Assembly: GCA_000827325.1 (NCBI GenBank)
Contig: KN832885.1
Coordinates: 744,001 to 808,000 of the forward strand
Origin: Oidiodendron maius Zn
Lineage: Eukaryota > Ascomycota > Leotiomycetes > Myxotrichaceae
DNA: 64,000 bases
Direction: 5' to 3'
Shown: positions 56,729-64,000 of the stretch, one piece after another
How positions within the stretch are numbered: the stretch's first letter is position 1
Layout of the letters: every line of letters starts with the position of its first letter
Notes under the pieces: model-generated
The model's input: only the letters and a program-made list of their open reading frames with translations
What the model was told of the DNA's origin: nothing
Databases searched by the model: none
Program-made: the position numbers and the translations under genes

Positions 56729-57032
56729 ATACTTTCTGACTATCGATTAAAAGGATTAAATAATTCGGATACCCATGATAGTGTTCCTGATAGGGTAGAA
56801 AAAGCATGGTTATGGCAGAAAGATAGGATAAAATATGAATAACATACAAGAAGGGGAGGGGAGGGGAGGAGGGCTCGCTAAATAATCTAGAAGAGGCCTA
56901 GTCTCTTTAATGCAGCTGTCGGTACCTTAATGTAAATTTTAATCCGGGGAAATCGATCGATATTGACAGCTTCAAAAACACACGACCACAACATCTTTAA
57001 TTGTCGCACAGAGGGTCACAGCCGTCTCCAAA
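56729..57032. other. Spacer with G-run tract
   Basis: 3' flank of the propeller gene. It contains four consecutive G-runs (56853-56873) that could fold as a G-quadruplex on the plus strand, about 125 nt after the stop. It also includes the promoter of the next gene. Confidence 0.4.
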
Positions 57033-58283
57033 ATGGACAATTACCAACAGTACTATCAGTACTGGCCAATTGCGGCCGTGACTCTCGCAGTTGTCGGCGT
57101 CTCTTTCACGCTGCAATGGGTCCTGGCGGAGTTCTTCCCATGGCAGAACCTCTGGAAGCAGCGAAACGCCAAGCTCACAGTGACCACCAAGTCGTACAAA
57201 GGGAAGACTGTCATGATCACGGGCGCCAATGGCGCATTCGGATCGAGGGCTGCGAAGCTTTTCGCCGATCGCGAGGTCGAGACGCTCATCCTCGTCGACG
57301 TCAAAGACTGTGCGGGCGTGAAGGCCGATATCGAAGCATCGTACCCAGCGACATTGAAGACGAAACCAAATATCCTGGTCTGGCAGGTGGATATGATGTC
57401 CTACGCAAGCTGCCAGGAGCTGGCCAAGAAAGTTCGCCAGCTTAAGAGCTTGGATCACGTCCTGATGACGGCTGGAATCCTCTCCTTCGCCCGCCGCGAG
57501 TCTCCTGAGGGTTGGGAAACGTGTAAGTCCCCAATGGCCTTCTCCTCCGCCCCATTTCCCCGCAAGGTACTAACATAAATTTCCCTCTCGTTCTGCAGCG
57601 ATCCAAGTCAACTATATCTCCTCCGCTCTCCTCGCCCTCCTCTTCCTCCCGTGTCTCAAATCCTCTCCGACAAACCCTTCCCCTCCCGTCCTGACATTCG
57701 TCACTACATTCGGCGTCTATCCTGCCGGTCCCACCATGTCTGTCCCCAAGACTGGCTCATACCTCAAACACCTCAGCAATAACAAAGACGGAATGGCACA
57801 AGCACATCAGTACGGTCGCTCCAAGGGTCTCCTCCTATACTTTGCTCGCGAGCTGGCAGCCCGTGTCTCGGCGGCGCAGAACAAGGGAATGCGGAAAGTA
57901 ACGATCAACAGTGCTGATCCTGGCTCGGCATGGACACCTCTCACCAATCCGAACCAAGGAAAGCTGATTCCGAAGTTGATTATGGATTTCTCCGCCAGAG
58001 AACCGTTGACTTGCGCGACTGCTCTAGTGAATGGCGTCTCTGCGGGAGAGGACACGCATGGGAAGATTGTGATGGATTATGAGCGGCCATCGTAAGTTTT
58101 CATTGCGACAGTATTCTGAATTGGAGCTTGACTAATGAGCACTGCGCTACTAGATACCCCCCGTTTACCGTCAGGAAGAGTGGCCAAGCTGCCCAGCAAC
58201 GTGTCTGGGATGAGACGAGAGATGAGTTCCTGACGAAGGTGCCGGAGCTGAAGGATATCTATAAGGTGCTGGATGGCCAGTGA
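57033..58283 (+). CDS. Short-chain dehydrogenase/reductase with N-terminal membrane anchor
   Basis: An SDR-fold protein of 370 aa in three exons: 57033-57522, 57599-58091 and 58154-58283. A hydrophobic N-terminal helix (about 12-30, WPIAAVTLAVVGVSFTLQWV) probably anchors it to the ER. The cofactor motif TGANGAFG, DVKDCAGV after beta2, TAGILSFA in place of NNAG, and HQYGRSKGLL with the YxxxK pair follow in order. Fungal relatives include SDRs of retinol-dehydrogenase type acting on lipids and metabolites. Possibly part of the metabolite block leading to the thioesterase gene at the right edge. Confidence 0.88.
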
Positions 58284-58927
58284 GATGCGGATATATGGGA
58301 GAGCTAATACTAGGAATGATATATCCAAGATAATTTTATCGCACAGCAAAGCTGTCAGTGGATCTAAATATAGTGTTGATGCCACCTGCCATTAATATAT
58401 ACAGGCCATAATGAATTCTCTCAAATTGAATATATTACGGATTTTTTGAACCAACAATGTAGCAAACAAACCGATGTCCTCCGTGGTGGATTTAGCACAA
58501 GAATAAAGAGTGGGGAGCCCGCAGCATGAGAATATCGCCGTAAGAGTGTTTGATGTTGAATCTACGATATAATAAAGCCAGATATCGTATTAGATAATAA
58601 AATTGTGAGTTGGAATCGTAGGTTATGCTCTGGAGTAGATTTATGGGTGGAAAAAGACCTGGCTAGTAAATGTTGGCCTCGGGATTTGGCCGCGAACGAT
58701 TTTCGGCTCCGATGCCGCTCCGCGCTCACTCCAGATATCTACTTAAAGAGTACATCGCCAAAGACAACAATCAAAAATCGATTTGAATTTTTTCAAGACA
58801 ATTGTTTTTTAAAAAAGGAGCCTCTTATTGATCTGTGATTGATCTAGGCACTTGCGTCTTATCGTTGTATGACATTCACGTTGCCCAGTCGTCTCCGGAC
58901 CAGAGCTAGCGAGGCGTAAAGACAGAA
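58284..58927. other. AT-rich intergenic region
   Basis: About 640 bp between co-directional genes. No coding signal or repeat identified. Confidence 0.3.
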
Positions 58928-59842
58928 ATGGTGAGATCAATATCACTGGCAGCCGCGAAGAGAATAGCCACAATATCAACACGCCCCAAGTCAATACCCA
59001 CTCAGATGGACCATCTCCTCCAGTGTCACCCTCCGTCCCGGTCATACCGCGCAGCAGCGCAGACCAAAGACTGGAGTGCCGCGCAGTATCTCAAATTCGA
59101 GGAACAACGCACCCGTCCCGCGCGCGATCTCCTCTCCCAGGTCCCCCTCTCCTCGCCCAAGCGCATCATCGATCTTGGCTGCGGGCCCGGGAACTCCACT
59201 GCCATCGTGCTGAACCGCTATCCCTCGGCGCACGTCACGGGCATGGATTCCTCTGCCGACATGATCAAGACCGCCAAAGCCGCGCTTCCACAGGTGGATT
59301 TCGCTCTCGGCGACTTGTCTTCATACACGCCTGGCGAGCCCGTCGATTTACTCTTCTCCAATGCGGTATTCCAATGGATCGCACATGCAGATCGTATCCC
59401 GATCATGAAGCACCTGATCGGGTCATTGCAGCCCGGCGGTGTCTTTGCATTCCAGGTTCCCGATAACTATCTCGAGCCTTCGCATAAATCCATGCGAGCT
59501 GTGGCGCAAGAAGGGCCTTGGGCGGAGACCTTGGCACCGTTGAAGCCTGGACTGGGCCCGTTCCATACGCCACAGGAGTTGTACGATGAACTGAAGCCAC
59601 TCTGTTCAAGCGTGGATATCTGGCATACGTATTACAATCATTCTCTACCGGGCCACGAAGAGATTGTGGAATGGGTGAAGGGCACTGGATTACGACCTTT
59701 TGTCGATCCGCTGGCTGCAGATCAGAAAGAAGGGTTCTTGAAGGCGTATCTTGAGAGTATTAGGAAGGTGTATCCTAGTTCCGTGGATGGGAATGTTCTG
59801 TTGAGATATCCGCGCCTGTTTTTGGTGGCTGTCCGCGCTTGA
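58928..59842 (+). CDS. Trans-aconitate 2-methyltransferase-like SAM methyltransferase
   Basis: 304 aa, single exon. Motif I of class-I SAM methyltransferases is IIDLGCGPGNSTAIVLNRYP. It is followed by GMDSSADMIKTAK (acidic-loop Asp), FALGDLSSYTP and DLLFSNAVFQWI, the arrangement found in Tam, which methylates trans-aconitate. DWSAAQYLKFEEQRTRPARD and the C-terminal EIVEWVKGTGLRPF also match Tam. The first 25 residues are basic and Ser/Ala-rich (MVRSISLAAAKRIATIST), which would suit mitochondrial import; a later ATG (58 onward in-frame, MDHLLQ) would give the non-targeted form. In this context it might instead O-methylate a pathway acid. Confidence 0.9.
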   Translation: MVRSISLAAAKRIATISTRPKSIPTQMDHLLQCHPPSRSYRAAAQTKDWSAAQYLKFEEQRTRPARDLLSQVPLSSPKRIIDLGCGPGNSTAIVLNRYPSAHVTGMDSSADMIKTAKAALPQVDFALGDLSSYTPGEPVDLLFSNAVFQWIAHADRIPIMKHLIGSLQPGGVFAFQVPDNYLEPSHKSMRAVAQEGPWAETLAPLKPGLGPFHTPQELYDELKPLCSSVDIWHTYYNHSLPGHEEIVEWVKGTGLRPFVDPLAADQKEGFLKAYLESIRKVYPSSVDGNVLLRYPRLFLVAVRA

Positions 59843-60184
59843 TATCAATTAATTGTCCGCCTCATTTTGCAGTACATGTAATTTATTTATACTGGCTCTA
59901 ATCATATAAGAACACAGACGACCTAGAGAACTTAGATGAGCATCTCCTTCTCATCCATATAGAACTAGCAGAATCCACGCATGTGATTGGATTGCTATAC
60001 CTGCCAAGAGCTCTAAACTGCTTAGCCAATGGCTATTCGGCTTCTGACAACTTAACGCCATTACGAACGTCGCGTAACCTCACTTAGGCTCTGCAACTAG
60101 ATTTAGCTTTAATAAAGTTAGCCTACTAGGGCTATCGTACACCAAAGGGGTTGTTATTAAAGTCGGAGTAGATTCAATTCATAT
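59843..60184. other. AT-rich 3' flanks of convergent genes
   Basis: About 340 bp between the methyltransferase and MFS permease stop codons. No gene recognised. Confidence 0.3.
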
Positions 60185-61850
60185 TTATAGTATGTATCTA
60201 AATCCCTTGTTATCCAACTCTGTCACATCCATCATCCCACGTTCAACGGCCTCGCGTCCTATTTCCTCACTTAACTCTCCCAGTGCAGCTTGTTCTGCAT
60301 CTCTTGCCTTGTTGGAGCGCCACATGAAGATATATAGAACAACTACCATAGCGAGTTTCACGCTGTAGCCCACCAACATGGCAATATATGCACTGTGATA
60401 TCCGGCTAGACACACTGTCAGTGAAAGTTCCGTATTATAGTGGCGGCTTCATAGCGGATTGGCAGAGAACTTACGGGCTTGACTGCTGATGAATGTTTGA
60501 GGCCCAATTATATTCCCCACGCAATAACCGGTAAATAGTACCGCACCCGTTAACTGCTTCTTGGTATATCCCGCTACATTACTGCTGACCATCGTTAGGC
60601 TCATACTGAACCCTAAACCCTGGAAATAACATAACCAAATTGCTACTAGTCTACCCCATTTGTTTTTCGATGGTAACCCAACAAGGAGCCCGGCACCAAT
60701 TATACACACAGAGTTTGCAAATAGCATAGTAGCGCAGCGAGTGTTCTTGGGCCACCGGGTGCAGACGTATCCACCAGCGAGGAGAGCTAGGAATTGCACC
60801 GCCCCTCCAGGGATCTGAAGATACTGGGACCCGAGGGTAGAAAATCCGAACGAGGAGATGATGATGCTAGTGAATGATGTCAAGGCGGCATTAGGAACTT
60901 GGGCACCAACAGCCATGACGAAGAGAATCCACGTCTTAGGGTCTCTGACAGTCTGCCAAGCCTGGTACGGTTGGAAATGGTGGTTCTTGACGCCTTGCCG
61001 ATTGGACGCCACGCGACTGACGGCAACTTGTCGCTCGCGCTCCGTCAGAAACTTTGCTGTAGAAGGAAGATCCGGAAGAACGATGAGGGACACGATGCCC
61101 CATGCGATAGAGAGAGCGCCAAAGATTAGGAAAACATACATCCACTTCGGGAGGCCGGTGGTAATGTGCCCGACTGCGTAGCCGATTAGTCCACCAAACA
61201 TGGTTGCAATGCCATTTGTGCAATAATAAGCCTCAAGTCGCAATGGCTGCTCTGGAGAGGTGTACCACATTGACATCATCAGAACAAATCCTGGGTTGAC
61301 AGTTGCTTCCACTGCGCCAAGCATAAAACGATTCGCTGCAATGCCGGCAAAGTTGGTACATGCTGGTGTCGTGATGAGAATTATGCCCCAAATGATAGTT
61401 GCAATAGATAGGAATTTTCCAATCCTTAATCGTTGAAGAAGATATCCGGAAGGGAATTGGAAGAACAGGTACCCAAAGTAGAAAATAGAGCCTTTGGAAT
61501 GTCAATGTCTGGTTTCGGCGCAGCAAGAGAAATGAAATGTACGTACCTAGCCACGAATAATCATTTCCTGTCTCTCCAGTTCCCTTTTGTAGCCCATAAA
61601 CACTTGCGAAATTGATGGTGTTCTTGTCAAGATACTGGAGCATATATGTAATGAATAGGATCGGCATAATGCGTTGGTCAATCTTTCGAAGCACCCTCTT
61701 GGCCTCTGCGGGGTCGATTTCATCATCTCTAATGCTCTTGTACAGCTCATAATTATCGTCTAGATGAGTTGAGGAGACTGGAGAGATATCGTCCGCTCCA
61801 TGAGTCGCGTCCGGCGGCGAGGCTACGTTTTTTTCGTCTACAGACGCCAT
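60185..61850 (-). CDS. MFS anion:cation symporter (allantoate permease/Dal5-like)
   Basis: A major-facilitator transporter of 513 aa with the Dal5-type anion:cation symporter layout. Exons: 61850-61547, 61491-60475 and 60405-60185. An acidic N-terminal tail is followed by RKIDQRIMPILFITYMLQYLDK-type helix 1. Then come the FYFGYLFFQFPSGYLLQR loop and GAVEATVNPGFVLMMSMWY. The cytosolic loop has LPDLPSTAKFLTERER, and the second half has SSNVAGYTKKQLTGAVLF and CVGNIIGPQTF. Typical substrates are ureides, vitamins and small carboxylates. It could export or import a compound for the adjoining metabolite genes. Confidence 0.92.
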
Positions 61851-62702
61851 GCTAAATGATCGGACTTACATCAACTCGCGACGGGAATAAATTTCGAAGC
61901 GGGGAAAGGCATATTTATTATTTACTCTATTGGGCGATGTCGTGATTTGGCTCGCTTTAACGTCATCTTATAAGACAGGGGAAATGGTTATCTGATCCAC
62001 CTGAACAGGGACTGTTTTCAAGATTAACCGACATCCCCGTGAAGCGAAAATCCCATAGTAGACCTGACAACGCCGGCTGGATTGCAAGAATCTTGACGAA
62101 AAATGGTATCACTGATTTTATAGCTATACTATCTTATTCCTAAAGCAGCCTATATCATTTATTATCCCCTTTATAACATATGTATATTAGCTAAATACTT
62201 GCGCCATAAGTAGCTCGTCCTGAAACCACTGCTGATCTAAATTATTTATTTTCTACACATTAGTAGCATGTGTACGGTCCAAAATTAGTCATTACTTGTA
62301 ATAGGTATTATCTAAATACATTATGAAGACGATTGTATATGTGTCCGAGGCCTGAGGTGTGTTCAGCGTCATGGTCAGAAGGGGAGATTGGAAACGGGCA
62401 GCCAAAACTGCACTCGGCTTGAATTGCCGCCTAGGGAATGCTTGTACCATTTCCACACCGCATTTGATAACACTAATAGGTATTATCATTCTTTCCCCCA
62501 GGGTCCTGTAGCTTAGAGGGAGCCAGTTTCCAGCGACAGACCTATCTTATCTTATGGATTTTCTTACAGTCTCTTGCACGTCCCAGCCAGCTCGCTCATC
62601 AAGTGCATCCTTCAAAAGCTCAGATATGTTGCTCAGTAGACCTCATTGCTCCTGTTAACAAACTAGACGGTCGAGACAGGCTATTTGACAAAGGAAGAAA
62701 TT
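61851..62702. other. Intergenic region upstream of the MFS gene
   Basis: About 850 bp, AT-rich. A short tRNA-A-box-like string at about 62510 has no partner B box, and no gene is supported. Confidence 0.35.
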
Positions 62703-63300
62703 TCATGCCAGACCTGTACGCACTAGATGACCAAATAACACATAAACGAGTGTTTGAATCCACCCTTGCCCCTGTTCAGCTCTCTGCTTCAGAGCCTCTT
62801 GATATTTCTCCTGGGACTTCTTGTACCCCTTTTGGTACGCAGCGTCATTATCCACTGCTTTTGGGTCTATGAAGTATATACTGGCTACAATATATCCAAG
62901 CTCACCTGCGACAGTAAAACTAGTTAGAGATCTGTAAGAACTCCAAGCAGAAGGCGTCGAGTTGAGTCATCACTCAAGATTTTCGATAACAATCCCTTTC
63001 CCTCTAACACACTCTCCCGGCTTACACTCTTCCTCAGGTATTGCTCAGTAGCTATCCACAGAGTTTCGATTTTTTCCTTTGTTGTCGAGTGCAGATTGCA
63101 AAAAGATCTCTTGATTCTTAGATAAAGAGCGTACTTCTCAATCTATTTCTTCTTGTTCATTAGGGTCCTGATGTACTGCTACAATGAAGTCATTGTCCTA
63201 TATATCTATTAGATATAGAACGCAATTTTTCTAAACTGCTACGCGATAAGTGTCTGTTTTAGTAAAACCGAGTTGATGACAAACAGCTTAGCAGAGGAGC
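62703..63300 (-). pseudogene. Decayed gene of unknown family, multiple stops
   Basis: A minus-strand frame remains protein-like with several stops, all of a kind that C-to-T change at CAG/CAA would give (TAG, TAA). Readable parts are SSAKLFVINSVLLKQTLIA, YALYLRIKRSFCNLHSTTKE, KIETLWIATEQYLRKSV and LLSKILSDDSTRRLLLGVL. After a break near 62905-62926, a second block in another frame reads GELGYIVASIYFIDPKAV and KSQEKYQEALKQRAEQGQGW, ending at the TGA at 62703-62705. I cannot name the family. It is next to the thioesterase-bearing gene. Confidence 0.42.
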
Positions 63301-63560
63301 TAAGAGACCAATACTCTCGTCAGTTTGCACCCAGGTGTTACATACGGTGTCTGGAGATGAAAGTTGGTCTGGAAAGCAAGATAATGGACATAAAGCCTGT
63401 ATAAAAGAAGGGTTTCGGAATGTTATTGGACAAACCAAGTCCGAAAATTAGGTAACGGTGAGTATGTGCAAATATCATTATCTAGAGAAGTAATAAAGGG
63501 CTTGTTTTATACGAGAGTTTCAGATCCTAGTCAATTAAAAACCATAGTATTGCTCGTCAA

Positions 63561-64000
63561 TTACAAACCTCTGTCCTCTAAAGCTTTTCTAAATATCCTT
63601 TGAAAACTCAGAACATGTCTTTCGCCAATCATAGTATAATGCTCCCCATCCACGTTATGGAATCGCGTCTCCGACTCACAGAAGTCACTCCACTTGCTTA
63701 ATCTATGCTCTATCCATTCTTGCTTATTAGACGCAACCATTTTCAAGGGCTCAGCCACAAAAATATCCATCACAGAAACAGATCCTGAGGGCTCGTAAAA
63801 TCTGGCCATGCTTTGAAGATGATAGGAAAGGCTAGCCCAGTTTCCAAGCGCCTGTAGTGTAAGGGCAAGTTCGGCCATTCGGACTTGATCTATAAGTGCT
63901 GCAACCTCCGTAAGAGCCTCTTTCTTTGAGTATTTGGCGAACTGAGAAGCCAGACCATCAGCTAGATCCGCATCGATAAGGCCGAGAAAATAACACAGAT
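63561..64000 (-). CDS. C-terminal thioesterase-like end of a probable NRPS/PKS, cut by window edge
   Basis: The 3' end of a larger minus-strand gene, open to the window edge with no start in view (146 codons here). It reads LCYFLGLIDADLADGLASQF, later SVSVMDIFVAEPLKM, and ends GEHYTMIGERHVLSFQRIFR plus KALEDRGL. The G-E-H-Y-T-M-I block with its His is the catalytic-His region of type-I thioesterase domains that release products from non-ribosomal peptide or polyketide synthetases. Which synthetase it belongs to cannot be told without the upstream sequence. The preceding MFS, methyltransferase and SDR genes would fit a cluster. Confidence 0.68.
   Translation of the reverse strand, partial: LCYFLGLIDADLADGLASQFAKYSKKEALTEVAALIDQVRMAELALTLQALGNWASLSYHLQSMARFYEPSGSVSVMDIFVAEPLKMVASNKQEWIEHRLSKWSDFCESETRFHNVDGEHYTMIGERHVLSFQRIFRKALEDRGL

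Noticed and set aside
62500-62545. tRNA A-box-like string
   Set aside because: No B box at the right distance and no cloverleaf could be drawn.
1-64000. CRISPR arrays, rRNA, complete transposons
   Set aside because: No regularly spaced repeats, rRNA-like conserved blocks, transposase or reverse-transcriptase motifs were seen.

Overview
This window looks like the chromosome of a filamentous ascomycete, most likely an Aspergillus/Penicillium-type Eurotiomycete. Genes sit on both strands. Most are broken by short introns of about 45-100 bp with GT(or GC)-AG ends and CTNAC-like branch sites. The gene families are fungal: Zn2Cys6 regulators, a GH27 alpha-galactosidase, a sedolisin, a UstYa/DUF3328 protein, a PTH11-like rhodopsin-fold protein and an Rds1-type ferritin-like protein. 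I recognised no rRNA, tRNA, CRISPR array or intact transposon. Exon joins were worked out by hand from splice signals, reading phase and family motifs, so individual joins may be off by a few bases.

Layout. 0-9 kb: an unknown protein, a secreted alpha-galactosidase with a C-terminal KDEL, and a type-B carboxylesterase with a one-base frameshift. 8.6-14 kb: nitronate monooxygenase, a Zn2Cys6 regulator and an SDR, all on the minus strand. 15.7-29 kb: a secreted intradiol dioxygenase, a frameshifted small gene, a 70-residue secreted peptide, a UstYa-family oxidase-like protein, an AflR-sized Zn2Cys6 regulator, an SDR, a gamma-glutamylcyclotransferase-like protein, a peroxisomal enoyl-CoA hydratase-like protein and a sedolisin protease. 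31-43.6 kb: a DyP peroxidase, two large convergent membrane proteins (the first frameshifted), an arsenite/citrate-type permease with a GC-AG intron, and a GNAT acetyltransferase. 44.7-53.3 kb: an Rds1-like ferritin-fold protein, an FAD monooxygenase, a rhodopsin-fold membrane protein and a third Zn2Cys6 regulator. 53.4-64 kb: an NCS1 purine/pyrimidine permease, an arylsulfotransferase-like beta-propeller, an SDR, a trans-aconitate-type methyltransferase, an MFS permease, a decayed gene, and at the right edge the thioesterase end of what is probably an NRPS/PKS.

Main hypotheses. (1) The 18.1-29.0 kb block has the parts of a compact UstYa-dependent peptide (RiPP-like) pathway: a signal-peptide precursor rich in Trp and Tyr, divergent from a UstYa homologue with both HxxHC motifs, next to a regulator, redox enzymes and a protease. 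The precursor is a three-exon gene with a 20-nt middle exon. It lacks the repeated Kex2-flanked cores of known dikaritin precursors, so it would be an atypical type if real. (2) The divergent promoter between the NCS1 permease and the arylsulfotransferase-like gene holds three CGG-N4-CCG palindromes within 82 bp, beside a Zn2Cys6 regulator gene. (3) Three otherwise good genes carry single-base frameshifts and at least one locus has several in-frame stops, pointing to ongoing gene decay (possibly RIP) or to indel errors in the assembly.
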